Source: Candidatus Goldiibacteriota bacterium HGW-Goldbacteria-1 (GTDB lineage Bacteria > Oederibacteriota > PGYV01). Taken from it: a DNA stretch of 62,595 bases. Positions within the stretch are counted from its first letter, which is position 1, and every line of letters starts with the position of its first letter. Under the pieces are notes generated by a model. The model saw only the letters and a program-made list of their open reading frames with translations. It had not been told where the DNA came from and did not search any database. The stretch lies in assembly GCA_002839855.1 (NCBI GenBank), contig PGYV01000002.1, forward strand, positions 1 to 62,595, given 5' to 3'. This document shows positions 1 through 8,317 of this stretch, in pieces. The translations under genes and the position numbers were made by a program.

Positions 1-290
1 GTGACAGGTAGCAAGTGACAGGTAGCAAGTGACAGGTAGCAAGTGACAGGTAGCAAGTGACAGGTAACAAGTGACAGGTGACAGGTAGCAAGTGACAGGT
101 AACAAGTGACAGGTGACAGGTGACAGGTAGCAAGTGACAGGTGACAGGTAGCAAGTGACAGGTGACAGGTAGCAAGTGACAGGTGACAGGTGACAGGTGA
201 GTTGTAAGCTGTAAGCTGTAACTTGTAACTTGTAACTTGTCAGCTGTAACTTGTCAGCTGTAACTTGTCAGCTGTAACTTCTCAGCTTCT
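1..290. repeat. Heptamer array A1 (family A), split forward / reverse-complement
   Basis: This tandem array of degenerate 7-bp units (GTGACAG, GTAGCAA, GTAACAA) begins at or before the window edge. Near position 201 it switches to the complementary sense (GTAACTT, GTCAGCT) and runs in that sense to about 289. The transcript could therefore fold into a long imperfect hairpin. It ends about 15 bp before the tyrS ribosome binding site and accounts for the whole gene-free stretch at the start of the window. It has no spacers and is not CRISPR-like. Related arrays lie at 3414-3727 and 47195-47486. Confidence 0.9.
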
Positions 291-295
291 ATAAT
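265..295 (+). promoter_or_regulatory. Possible sigma-70 promoter for tyrS at the array edge
   Basis: TTGTCA at 265-270, supplied by an array unit, lies 19 bp before TATAAT at 290-295. The -10 box is perfect, but the spacer is long and the -35 box recurs in every copy of the unit, so this may be chance. Confidence 0.3.
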
Positions 296-317
296 AATAC
301 AATTCAGGAGGATAAAA

Positions 318-1559
318 GTGAAAAGTGCGGAAGAACAGCTTAAGATAATAAAGCGCGGTATAGTTGATATCGTGACAGAAGAGGACCTTTTAAAGAAACT
401 GCAGAAATCCGTTAAGACAGGCAAACCGTTAAATATTAAATATGGAATTGACCCCACGGCTACCGATATTCACGTTGGCCATACTGTGGGCTTAAATAAA
501 TTAAGGCAGTTTCAGGATTTGGGTCACACAGCCATTCTTATTATCGGCGATTACACGGCAATGATTGGCGACCCTTCCGGCAGAATGGCGGAACGGCCGC
601 AGCTTGACCGTGAGACTATTATGAAAAATGTGGCCACATATAAGGAACAGGCGTTTAGGATTCTTGATAAAGATAAAGTGAAAGTTGTTTTTAACGGCGA
701 CTGGTTCGGTAAAATGAATTTTATGGATGTCATAACAATGGTGTCCAAGTTTACCGTTGCCCAGATGATGGAACACGACTATTTTGACAAGCGGTTTAAA
801 GAAGGCGTGCCGCTTTCCATACACGAACTTTTTTACCCTATAATGCAGGGGTATGATTCCGTAATGGTGGAAGCGGATATAGAACTTGGCGGAACAGACC
901 AGCGCTTTAACGTAATTGCCGGCAGATACCTTCAGAAAGAAAGCGGCAAAGAGCCGCAGGTAGGGCTGTTTAACCCCATACTTCTTGGCCTTGACGGAAA
1001 GAATAAAATGAGTAAGTCGCTGGGAAACTATATAGGTTTAAATTTTACCCCCGAAGACATGTTCGGCAAGGTGATGTCAATTCCGGACAGTTTAATAATT
1101 CAGTATTTTGAACTGCTGACGGATGAATCATTTGAAATTATTGAAGCGATGAAAGAAGCAATGGCAAAAGGCGAAAATCCGAGAGATTTTAAGGTTAAAC
1201 TTGGCGAAGCAATTGTAAGAAAGTATCACAATGAAGAGGCGGCAGCCAAAGCAAGGCTTGCTTTTGACAGCATGTTCAGCAAAAAAGAGATTCCGTATGA
1301 AGATAATGTAATGGATTGGAATGATGTTTTTGAAAATGAAGCGGAAGTTTCCTGCGTGACGTTCATGAAAAAAACAGCAAAGAAATTACTGTCAATTGAA
1401 CTGTCAGGGGCGGACGCCAAAGGGATGCTGCCCGGGCTGTTAATTGATGAAAAAAAATATGACAAACCCATGATATTAAAAAGTGATTTCACCGCAAAGC
1501 AGCTTAAATTCAAGTTCGGCAAAGCAAAACCGGTTTACGGTGTCATTTATATTAAATAA
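318..1559 (+). CDS. tyrS: Tyrosyl-tRNA synthetase
   Basis: This cytoplasmic class I aminoacyl-tRNA synthetase charges tRNA-Tyr with tyrosine using ATP. The 413-residue protein has the ATP-binding signature HVGH at 52-55 (the HIGH motif in its HVGH form) and KMSKS at 230-234, both typical of TyrS. The tyrosine-pocket region GGTDQRFN is intact, and the C-terminal 65 residues (ending near KFGKAKPVYGVIYIK) fit the S4-like RNA-binding domain. Length is normal for the family. The start is a GTG, chosen because AGGAGG (306-311) sits 6 bp upstream and no ATG is available. The Nudix gene follows after 12 bp, so the two are probably co-transcribed. Confidence 0.97.
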   Translation: MKSAEEQLKIIKRGIVDIVTEEDLLKKLQKSVKTGKPLNIKYGIDPTATDIHVGHTVGLNKLRQFQDLGHTAILIIGDYTAMIGDPSGRMAERPQLDRETIMKNVATYKEQAFRILDKDKVKVVFNGDWFGKMNFMDVITMVSKFTVAQMMEHDYFDKRFKEGVPLSIHELFYPIMQGYDSVMVEADIELGGTDQRFNVIAGRYLQKESGKEPQVGLFNPILLGLDGKNKMSKSLGNYIGLNFTPEDMFGKVMSIPDSLIIQYFELLTDESFEIIEAMKEAMAKGENPRDFKVKLGEAIVRKYHNEEAAAKARLAFDSMFSKKEIPYEDNVMDWNDVFENEAEVSCVTFMKKTAKKLLSIELSGADAKGMLPGLLIDEKKYDKPMILKSDFTAKQLKFKFGKAKPVYGVIYIK

Positions 1560-1571
1560 CCGGAGCTGTAA

Positions 1572-2072
1572 ATGAGAAAAAAATTAAAATACTGCCCGTA
1601 TTGTTCCGCAAGGTTTGAAGATAAAAAAGAACACGGGTTTAAACGGCATTACTGCCCAAAGTGCGGCGATTTTTTTTATGATAATCCGCTTGTTGGCACC
1701 GCGGTCGTTGTAGTACAGGGCGGTCAATTATTGCTTGTTAAAAGAAATATTCATCCCGGCCGCGGAATGTGGGCGCTTCCGGGCGGTTTCGCGGAACAGG
1801 GCGAAACCGTGCAGGCAGCCGCAAAAAGGGAGCTGTTTGAAGAAACGGGTTTAAAAGCAAAAAAAGCTGAAATAGTAAGCGTGCTGACAGAAAACTCTTT
1901 TATGTACGGAACTGTAATAGTACCTGTCATAAAAGTTGAAGGTTATACCGGAAAATTAAAACCCGGCAAAGACGAACTTGAAGCAAAGTTTTTTAACATC
2001 AATAAACTGCCTCTTCTGGCATTTACCAGTCACAGGAAGGCGGTTAAAAAGATTAGAAGGTCGGAAGGTTAG
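1572..2072 (+). CDS. Nudix hydrolase with N-terminal zinc ribbon
   Basis: A 166-residue Nudix hydrolase of the zinc-ribbon subgroup, which includes NudC/NADH-pyrophosphatase-like and ADP-ribose pyrophosphatase-like enzymes. The zinc ribbon is C8-x2-C11 and C28-x2-C31. The Nudix box runs from G72 to L94 (GX5EX7RELFEETGL) with all catalytic glutamates present. Members hydrolyse nucleoside diphosphates linked to another moiety; the exact substrate cannot be read from sequence. The last codons (RRSEG) and the stop lie inside repeat C (2054-2135), so the extreme C-terminus is repeat-derived. The gene sits between tyrS and an EndoQ-type nuclease. Confidence 0.9.
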   Translation: MRKKLKYCPYCSARFEDKKEHGFKRHYCPKCGDFFYDNPLVGTAVVVVQGGQLLLVKRNIHPGRGMWALPGGFAEQGETVQAAAKRELFEETGLKAKKAEIVSVLTENSFMYGTVIVPVIKVEGYTGKLKPGKDELEAKFFNINKLPLLAFTSHRKAVKKIRRSEG

Positions 2073-2135
2073 AGGGTTGGAAGGTCAGAAGGTTTAACCG
2101 ACCATCTGACCTTCTGATCTTCTGACCATCGGTTT
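2054..2135. repeat. Short-unit array C with hairpin, terminator-like
   Basis: Units related to AGAAGGTC run forward from about 2054 to 2093, covering the Nudix stop codon, then appear as reverse complement (GACCTTCT) from about 2098. A clear stem pairs 2083-2093 (GGTCAGAAGGT) with 2101-2111 (ACCATCTGACC) with one mismatch and a 7-nt loop. A T-run follows at 2133-2137. The architecture matches array families A and D, with unrelated unit sequence. It could end or attenuate transcription between the Nudix gene and the EndoQ gene. Confidence 0.8.
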
Positions 2136-2158
2136 TTAATAATTTATGAGGTGTTTCT

Positions 2159-3415
2159 TTGCGAATAATAGCGGATTTTCATGTTCACTCTAAATATTCC
2201 CGCGCTACAAGCGCGTCCATGAACCCGGTGGAAATATGCGGGTGGGCGGATAAAAAAGGCATTTCTGTTATAGGTACCGGTGATTTTCAGCATCCGGCTT
2301 ATCTTGGTGAGCTAAAAAACAAGCTTGAAGAAGCTGAACCGGGTTTGTACAAAGTTAAAAAAAGCAAATTCAAGTCAAGAATGGTGCTTTCAACAGAGAT
2401 ATCCCACATTTATAAGCAGGGTGATAAAGTCCGCAAGGTGCACATGCTTGTGATAATGCCGGATATGTTATCTGCCGAGAAGTTTTCTAAAAAGCTTGCC
2501 ACTCTTGGCAATACCGGGTCAGACGGCAGGCCCATACTTGGGTTTCCCGCAAAAGACCTTGTAAAGCTTACCCTTGATATCGCGCCTGACGCCATGGTTA
2601 TACCGGCGCATGTATGGACGCCGTGGTTCTCTGTTTTTGGCAGCAAGTCCGGCTTTGACAGTATAGAAGAGTGTTTTGAAGATCAGGCAAAACACATACA
2701 CGCCATAGAAACCGGGCTGTCATCAGATGCTGCCATGAACCACAGAATATCCGCGCTTGATAATATCACGCTTATATCCAATTCAGACGCGCATTCGCCC
2801 CGCAAGATAGGCAGGGAAGCAAATGTTTTTGAATGCAGCCTTGAATATAAAACCATTAAAAATGCCATATATAAGAAAGACAAAAAGAAATTCCTTTATA
2901 CAATAGAGTTTTTCCCGGAAGAGGGAAAATACCATAACGACGGACACCGGCTGTGCGGTATAAATTACCACCCCAAAGAGTCAATAAAAAACAAAAACAT
3001 ATGCCCTGTATGTAATAAAACGCTGGTTCTTGGCGTGCTGCACCGTGTGGAAGAACTTGCGGACAGGCCGTGGGATTATATATCAAAAGACGCCATACCG
3101 CAGAAGCATGTAATACCGCTGGAAGAGATAATTGCGGATGTAAAGGAAGTATCCCCGTCAAGCAAGAAGGTTCAGGAAGCATATGAAAAGATGCTTGTAA
3201 AAGGCGGCACCGAATTTGAAATACTTCTGGACAGGACGCCGGAACAGTTAATAAATATCTGCGATGAAAAAACCGCGGAAGCAATAATGCTTGTAAGACA
3301 GGAAAAAGTAAATCTGGTTCCGGGTTTTGACGGGGAATTCGGTAAAATATCAATATTCAAAAGACCGGACACCGCAAATACGAAAAAGAAAAAACCGCAG
3401 TTGGATCTTTTTTAA
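2159..3415 (+). CDS. EndoQ-type PHP-domain endonuclease
   Basis: A 418-residue protein of the endonuclease Q family (TIGR00375-type, PHP domain), which nicks DNA 5' of deaminated bases (uracil, hypoxanthine, xanthine) and abasic sites. Visible PHP metal motifs are D6-F-H8-V-H10, GTGDFQHP, the histidine in PAHVWTPW and NSDAH near the domain end. A Cys cluster follows (LCGINYHP then CPVC), matching the family's zinc site, then a C-terminal helix-hairpin-like segment. The start is TTG, with GAGGTG at 2148-2153 as ribosome binding site. EndoQ is best known from archaea and a minority of bacteria. Its stop codon abuts array A2. Confidence 0.88.
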   Translation: MRIIADFHVHSKYSRATSASMNPVEICGWADKKGISVIGTGDFQHPAYLGELKNKLEEAEPGLYKVKKSKFKSRMVLSTEISHIYKQGDKVRKVHMLVIMPDMLSAEKFSKKLATLGNTGSDGRPILGFPAKDLVKLTLDIAPDAMVIPAHVWTPWFSVFGSKSGFDSIEECFEDQAKHIHAIETGLSSDAAMNHRISALDNITLISNSDAHSPRKIGREANVFECSLEYKTIKNAIYKKDKKKFLYTIEFFPEEGKYHNDGHRLCGINYHPKESIKNKNICPVCNKTLVLGVLHRVEELADRPWDYISKDAIPQKHVIPLEEIIADVKEVSPSSKKVQEAYEKMLVKGGTEFEILLDRTPEQLINICDEKTAEAIMLVRQEKVNLVPGFDGEFGKISIFKRPDTANTKKKKPQLDLF

Positions 3416-3727
3416 GTAACAAGTTTCAAGTTACAGCTTACAGGTGACAAGTAACAGGTGACAAGTAACAAGTAACAAGTAACAAGTGACAGGTGACAGG
3501 TGACAGGTGACAGGTGACAGGTGACAAGTAACAGGTGACAGGTGACAGGTGACAAGTAACAGGTGACAGGTGACAAGTAACAGGTGACAGGTGACAGGTG
3601 ACAACTTGTCAGCTGAAACTTGTAACCTGAAACTTGTAACCTGAAACGTGTAACCTGTAACCTGTAACCTGTAACTTGTAACCTGTAACCTGTAACCTGT
3701 AACCTGTAACCTGTAACCTGTAACCTG
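3414..3727. repeat. Heptamer array A2 (family A), split forward / reverse-complement
   Basis: The array starts inside the EndoQ stop codon (TTAAGTAACAAG). Units AGGTGAC / AAGTAAC run to about 3603, then the complementary units GTAACCT / GAAACTT run to 3727. It fills nearly the whole 330-bp gap and ends 8 bp before the ribosome binding site of the next gene. An 11-bp box ACTCGTGGAGG (3728-3738) follows directly and recurs after array A3. Confidence 0.93.
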
Positions 3728-3745
3728 ACTCGTGGAGGAGCTATT

Positions 3746-4792
3746 ATGAAACGTAATGTGCGCGGGATTTTAATGCTTATGGCGGTTATTTTTACAGGAT
3801 ACAACCTTATCCTGAATGTATATATTAAGGACGCGCTTAAGGTAATTGACAGGTCTTCGGGATATGCTTTCTGCGTAAGTGTCATACCTGACAGAATAAC
3901 GTTTTTTGACGTGAAAATAAGAGATAACGCAAGGATAAAAAGGCTTACCCTGGATGTGCGTGTCCGTAACATCATAAAGAAGGACATTTTTAAGGCGCTG
4001 GACGGGGCGATATTAAACGGCCTTACGGTAATATATTCGGCTGATGATGTCTATGAAAAAGAAAAGGCAAAAACGGCTCCGTTTATAATGCCTTATTTTA
4101 ATTACCTTTCAGTTAAGAACTCCGAAATTGTTTATCTGGATACGGCCTCTTTTACGGAAGTGAAGGTTTCCGGTATTTCGGGCAAAAGCAGGTTTATAAA
4201 CACCGGAGCACAAAGCGGGCAGAAACTTATTTTTCAGGGTAACGGCAATTTTCAGGGGGATACATCGCAGAAAATAAATATAAGGTTTGATTTCTTTCCT
4301 AATTACCGCAACAGGCTTTCGGTATCTGTATTTGGAAAGGGGATAAGCGCGGAAGAACTGGCGCCGCTGTTTGCCCGCAGCAATGCGGTTATTCAAGGCG
4401 GTAAAATAGATTTTATTGTGCAGTTTAAGAATGAACTGCGGCAGGTGAGTTTTAATAACATCATGCGTTTTAAAAATGTTAAAATAAAAGAGAAAACAGA
4501 CCTTGATATTAAATCGCTGTTTGGTGTCTCTTATTCGCAGATGACGGATTTTTTAAAGGACGCCAGCGGGGTGTTTGACGTTAATTTCACTTTTAACACG
4601 CCGGAAGCACAACCGGATGAGTTTTTTAAAATTTATAAGTCAAAGTTTGCCGAAGCGCTTGCCGGCAGGGTGGCGATAGGAATTGCGATAGCGCCCATAC
4701 GGCAGATACACGGGCTTATCTGGGCTATAACAGGAATTGGATCTGACAAAGCGGATAAGGACGTAATTGGAATATATCCGGAAATCAGATAA
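3746..4792 (+). CDS. AsmA/DUF748-like membrane-anchored envelope protein
   Basis: A 348-residue protein with one N-terminal hydrophobic segment (about residues 7-26), then a beta-rich region resembling AsmA/DUF748-type proteins. It ends in an amphipathic segment rich in I/A/G. AsmA-like proteins span the periplasm and are linked to lipid transport and outer-membrane homeostasis. Assignment here rests on overall pattern only: short N-terminal anchor, ITFFDVKI-like strands and a late GVFDVNFTF strand. GGAGGAG at 3734-3740 supports the ATG. It is the first gene after array A2 and lies 23 bp before the LOG gene. Confidence 0.5.
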   Translation: MKRNVRGILMLMAVIFTGYNLILNVYIKDALKVIDRSSGYAFCVSVIPDRITFFDVKIRDNARIKRLTLDVRVRNIIKKDIFKALDGAILNGLTVIYSADDVYEKEKAKTAPFIMPYFNYLSVKNSEIVYLDTASFTEVKVSGISGKSRFINTGAQSGQKLIFQGNGNFQGDTSQKINIRFDFFPNYRNRLSVSVFGKGISAEELAPLFARSNAVIQGGKIDFIVQFKNELRQVSFNNIMRFKNVKIKEKTDLDIKSLFGVSYSQMTDFLKDASGVFDVNFTFNTPEAQPDEFFKIYKSKFAEALAGRVAIGIAIAPIRQIHGLIWAITGIGSDKADKDVIGIYPEIR

Positions 4793-4815
4793 AAAATATT
4801 TTAAGGAGAGATTAA

Positions 4816-5469
4816 ATGAGCACAAGAGAGCGTTATGTACTTGAAGATATAGCCGACGACAGCTGGAGAATGTTCCGTATAATTTCAGAATTTGTGGACG
4901 GGTTTGAAGACCTGGGAGATATTACAAAAGGCGTGACAATCTTTGGTTCTGCAAGGGAAGCGGCGGGAAGCAAGTATTATGAAGCGGCCAGAAAGACTGC
5001 AAACATCCTTGCGAAAAAAAATTATACCGTAATTACAGGCGGCGGCGGCGGAATCATGGAAGCAGCAAACCGGGGAGCTTTTGACGCCGGCAAAAGAAGC
5101 GTAGGGCTGAATATAGAGCTTCCTTTTGAACAGAAGCCGAACAAATACGCGCAGACCCAGGTTGGGTTTCGGTACTTTTTTGCCCGAAAAGTTATGTTTC
5201 TGAAATATGCAACAGGGTTTGTGGTATTCCCGGGGGGGTTCGGCACGCTGGATGAACTTTTTGAAGCTGTCACGCTTATTCAGACGCATAAAGTTAAACC
5301 GTTTCCCGTGGCGCTTTACGGCAGAAAATACTGGAGCGGGCTTATAGACTGGCTGAAAGATTCGCTTATGGAACACGGCGCCATATCGCCGGGAGATATG
5401 AACCTTTTTAAAGTGGTGGACACGCCTGAAGACGCGGTAAAACACATAACCCGGAAACTGGAAAAATGA
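4816..5469 (+). CDS. LOG-family Rossmann protein (TIGR00730-like)
   Basis: A 217-residue protein of the LOG / 'lysine decarboxylase-like' family. The diagnostic motifs are GGGGGIMEAAN near residue 75 and PGGFGTLDELFE near 138, with the RK of FFARKVMF between them. Characterised members are cytokinin-riboside 5'-monophosphate phosphoribohydrolases or nucleotide 5'-monophosphate nucleosidases. In bacteria the role is often purine-nucleotide salvage, and true lysine decarboxylase activity is not expected. AAGGAG precedes the ATG. The stop overlaps the next start by 4 bp (ATGA), so it is translationally coupled to the HAD gene. Confidence 0.9.
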   Translation: MSTRERYVLEDIADDSWRMFRIISEFVDGFEDLGDITKGVTIFGSAREAAGSKYYEAARKTANILAKKNYTVITGGGGGIMEAANRGAFDAGKRSVGLNIELPFEQKPNKYAQTQVGFRYFFARKVMFLKYATGFVVFPGGFGTLDELFEAVTLIQTHKVKPFPVALYGRKYWSGLIDWLKDSLMEHGAISPGDMNLFKVVDTPEDAVKHITRKLEK

Positions 5470-6185
5470 AAGTAAAAGCGGTTTTTTTTGACGCGGGAGA
5501 GACGCTTATACACAGAAATCCCTCCCTGGCGACTATTACCCACAGGTATCTTTTAAAAGCCGGAAAAAAAGTAAACCGCGCTAAGCTTAATGCCGTGCTT
5601 TTACAGTCCGCTCACGATATGAAAGAGATAGTTCAAAAGGCGGAATTAAATGACACCGAAAAATGGCACGTTTATATGGACTCTGTCCTGAAAAAACTTG
5701 GGATAAAAGATAATAATTTAAAAAATGAAGTAATAGCAAGGCTTAAACGCGGTACAAGTTTCAGGGTGTATGATGAAGTTTGGGGAGTAATAAAAGGGTT
5801 AAAAAAAGCGGGAATAAAGGCGGGCATAATTTCAAACGCCCCGCGTGATTTAAAAAAAGTTTTTGACCGGCTGGGGCTTACAAAGCAGTTTGACTGGATA
5901 GTGGTGTCAGAAGATGCCGGTGTTGAAAAACCCGATAAAAAAATATATGAACTTGCCTTAAAAAAATGCGGTTTTGACAGAGAAAATGTGATATATATAG
6001 GCGATAATTATCTGGCGGATATTATGGGCTCTGTTGCCGCGGGTATAAAGCCTGTATGGCTGCTGCGTGAAACCAAGGACGCGCAGTTTACTTTTAAGGC
6101 AGGAAAAGCACCTGATGGAGTAGCGGTTATAAAGTCGCTGCGCGAAATTCCCAATGTCATCAGGCAATATGGAGGGTTAAAGTGA
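5466..6185 (+). CDS. HAD-superfamily hydrolase, HDHD3/HAD-IA-like
   Basis: A 239-residue cytoplasmic HAD phosphatase. Motif I is FFDAGETL, with nucleophile D9 and glycine at +2 where most HAD phosphatases have Asp. This DxG form is known in the HDHD3-like branch. Motif II is the Ser in ISNAP, motif III the Lys in VEKPDKK, and motif IV is GDNYLADIMG. A helical cap lies between motifs I and II. Substrate unknown. It overlaps the LOG gene by 4 bp upstream and the next glycosyltransferase by 4 bp, so the three form a tight operon. Confidence 0.88.
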   Translation: MKVKAVFFDAGETLIHRNPSLATITHRYLLKAGKKVNRAKLNAVLLQSAHDMKEIVQKAELNDTEKWHVYMDSVLKKLGIKDNNLKNEVIARLKRGTSFRVYDEVWGVIKGLKKAGIKAGIISNAPRDLKKVFDRLGLTKQFDWIVVSEDAGVEKPDKKIYELALKKCGFDRENVIYIGDNYLADIMGSVAAGIKPVWLLRETKDAQFTFKAGKAPDGVAVIKSLREIPNVIRQYGGLK

Positions 6186-7120
6186 TAACGGCGGTTGTGG
6201 CGGTACGTTCGCTGGAAGAGGAAGAAAAAGTAATTACTAATTTACAAGCGTACCCTTTTGAAGAGATAATCCTTGCGCAGGGACAGAATCCGTCGCTTCA
6301 GAGAAACATGGCGGTTAAAGAGGCGCAGGGGGATATAATATATTTTTTTGATGACGATTCTGTGTTACAGCCGGGCGGTGTTGAATCTGTCCTGGAAGCC
6401 TTTCAAAGCGATGCTTCTGCCGCTGTATGCGGGGGGCCCGCGCTGACACCGGATACTGACAGCAGGATTCAAAAATCATTCGGCGCCGTATTATCAAGTT
6501 CCTGGGCTTCCGCTAAAAGCAGCGCAAGGTATAAAAAAGCGGGTAATAAAAGATATACAGGCGAGCATGAAATGATTCTTTGCAACATGGCGGTCAAGAA
6601 AGATGTTTTTAATAATATGAACGGCTTCAGGGAAGACCTGTATCCCAATGAAGAAAATGAATTCCTGACGCGTGTAAGTTCTTCCGGGGCAAAGATAGTA
6701 TATGAACCCAAAGCCGCGGTGCAGCGCAGCGCAAGGCATGACTATACGGCGTTTGTAAAGCAGTGTTTTAATTACGGAAGGGGCAGGGGCGAGCAGGCCG
6801 TTATCTCTTTTGATAACTCCGCGATGATGAACTTTGTCCCGGCTTTATTTGTGCTGTATCTGCTTTTTGCGGCGGTTACCGGCGGCGGTATTTTTATATC
6901 CATTCCATTCTTTGTATATCTGGCGCTTACATTAGCTTTCTCCTATGAAGCCGCTGTACAGCTAAATGACATTCCGTTTATACCTTTTATATTTTTATGT
7001 TTTTTCACACTGCATCTGTGTTATGGCGCGGGGACTATATTCGGGCTTGCAAGGGCTATAACAGGCAATAAGCCGGAGATAGTCAGTGAAGTAAAACTTA
7101 AAACAATAAGGAAAGCGTAA
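6182..7120 (+). CDS. Family 2 glycosyltransferase with C-terminal membrane segments
   Basis: A 312-residue inverting GT2-type enzyme. The GT-A fold shows SLQRNMAVKEAQGD and the acidic metal site FFDDDS (D57-D59). A later NEENEFLTRV element fits the acceptor-side acid motif (ED-like) and is followed by R/H-rich residues. Three hydrophobic stretches between about 215 and 295 indicate a membrane-bound C-terminus. The start is GTG overlapping the HAD stop (GTGA). Donor and acceptor cannot be predicted. The GT4 gene follows with no gap. Confidence 0.85.
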   Translation: MITAVVAVRSLEEEEKVITNLQAYPFEEIILAQGQNPSLQRNMAVKEAQGDIIYFFDDDSVLQPGGVESVLEAFQSDASAAVCGGPALTPDTDSRIQKSFGAVLSSSWASAKSSARYKKAGNKRYTGEHEMILCNMAVKKDVFNNMNGFREDLYPNEENEFLTRVSSSGAKIVYEPKAAVQRSARHDYTAFVKQCFNYGRGRGEQAVISFDNSAMMNFVPALFVLYLLFAAVTGGGIFISIPFFVYLALTLAFSYEAAVQLNDIPFIPFIFLCFFTLHLCYGAGTIFGLARAITGNKPEIVSEVKLKTIRKA

Positions 7121-8194
7121 TTGAAGGTTCTTGTCTTATCCTCTCAGGCGTCAAACACGGGTTCCACGTTAAGGGCTTTTTACATCTATAAATACCTTAA
7201 AAAACACGCTGACGCGGATTACATTGCGCCCCCGTTCAAAAGTATGCCCTTTATGCTGGATTTTCTTTTCACCCTTTTTTATTATTTCTTTATGACGCTT
7301 AACAGAAAATATAACGCGGTAATAATAGTCAAACCATATCCCAATACTGTCCTGCCGGCGCTTATTTTAAAGGCAGGCGGCGCAAAGCTTATAATAGATA
7401 TAGATGACATGGATTACGGCTACCGCGGCGGATTTTTATCGGGGTTAATAAAAAATATTCAGCATGTATTAACTGAAAAAGCGGATTATCTGACCAGCCA
7501 TAACGAAACGCTTATCAAGCTTATTGAAAAAGAGCACCCGCGGTTTAAAGGAAATGTGTACATGCTTAAACAGTGTGTGGATTTATCTTTGTATAAAAAA
7601 ACTTCTGCTGCGGCAGTGCTTTCGCGCAGAATAAAAAGTGTTTATAACGGCAAAAAAATTCTGTTTTACACGGCGCACCTTAATATTGCATCTTATCTTG
7701 ATGATATTTTTGATGCTGTAAAGGGTTTAAAAGAAGATTTTGTATTGATAGTCGGCGGCGGCGGGCCTATGCTTAATTACTATAAAAAGAGAGCGGCAAA
7801 AATGGGGTTATCCGATAAAGTGGTTTTTACCGGGCAGCTGACCCAGCAGGAAATTGTACCGTATATAATGGCAGCTGATTTGTGCCTGGTGTACTATAAA
7901 AATGAACCGGTAAACCTGCACAGGGCATCCATGAAATTAAGGGAATACCTTGCGCTTGGTGCGGAAGTGGCGGCTAACAGCGTGGGCGAGATTAAAGATT
8001 TTAAGGGGTATGTGCATTTAAGCGGGGTTTCGGCGAAGGCATATTCGCAGATGATTTCCAAATGTCTGAAAAAAATGAATAAACTTGGGGCCGGGGGCAA
8101 AACTTATATATATGGATATTACGACTGGAACAAAGGTATAAAGGGATTTGTGCTAAAACTAAAAGAAATAATAGGTGTTAAATTTAAAGCTTAA
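7121..8194 (+). CDS. Family 4-like glycosyltransferase
   Basis: A 357-residue GT-B fold glycosyltransferase. The N-terminal domain contains a hydrophobic patch around residues 45-65 (membrane association likely). The C-terminal donor domain has FVLIVGGGGPML, then VVFTGQLTQQEIVPYIMAADLCLVYY and a nucleotide-binding region around KLREYLALGAEV. The usual E-x7-E is only partly recognisable, so the exact family is uncertain. The start is TTG immediately after the previous stop, implying coupling with the GT2 gene. It is the last gene of the 3746-8194 run; a hairpin follows. Confidence 0.8.
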   Translation: MKVLVLSSQASNTGSTLRAFYIYKYLKKHADADYIAPPFKSMPFMLDFLFTLFYYFFMTLNRKYNAVIIVKPYPNTVLPALILKAGGAKLIIDIDDMDYGYRGGFLSGLIKNIQHVLTEKADYLTSHNETLIKLIEKEHPRFKGNVYMLKQCVDLSLYKKTSAAAVLSRRIKSVYNGKKILFYTAHLNIASYLDDIFDAVKGLKEDFVLIVGGGGPMLNYYKKRAAKMGLSDKVVFTGQLTQQEIVPYIMAADLCLVYYKNEPVNLHRASMKLREYLALGAEVAANSVGEIKDFKGYVHLSGVSAKAYSQMISKCLKKMNKLGAGGKTYIYGYYDWNKGIKGFVLKLKEIIGVKFKA

Positions 8195-8195
8195 T

Positions 8196-8220
8196 TCAGC
8201 ATTTCATATATAAATGCTGA
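8196..8220 (+). terminator. Hairpin after the GT4 gene, possible terminator
   Basis: TCAGCATTT (8196-8204) pairs perfectly with AAATGCTGA (8212-8220) across a 7-nt loop, immediately after the GT4 stop. The downstream sequence is AT-rich but has no clean T-run, so the call is tentative. Confidence 0.45.
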
Positions 8221-8255
8221 TATAAATTCTTATGTTTTTAAAACTGCAAAAATAC

Positions 8256-8284
8256 TTGACATAAATTATTGAAGGGTATATAAA
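8256..8284 (+). promoter_or_regulatory. Strong sigma-70-type promoter for the 8318 cargo operon
   Basis: TTGACA (8256-8261), a 17-bp spacer, then TATAAA (8279-8284), in an AT-rich gap between a hairpin and the next gene. The spacing is ideal. Similar near-consensus promoters are at 44218, 49518 and 61689. Confidence 0.8.
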
Positions 8285-8317
8285 TATAGTGTAAATATAA
8301 ATTTAGCGGGAGGGCGT

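Noticed and set aside
1-290. CRISPR array
   Set aside because: Units are 7 bp with no spacers, and no cas genes are present. The same holds for the other short-unit arrays.
3412-3987. Minus-strand reading frame with a repeating LPVTCYL-like heptapeptide
   Set aside because: It is a translation of the 7-bp array A2 continuing antisense into the AsmA-like gene. A 7-bp unit without stops gives a 7-residue periodic peptide in any frame; no ribosome binding site or independent support.
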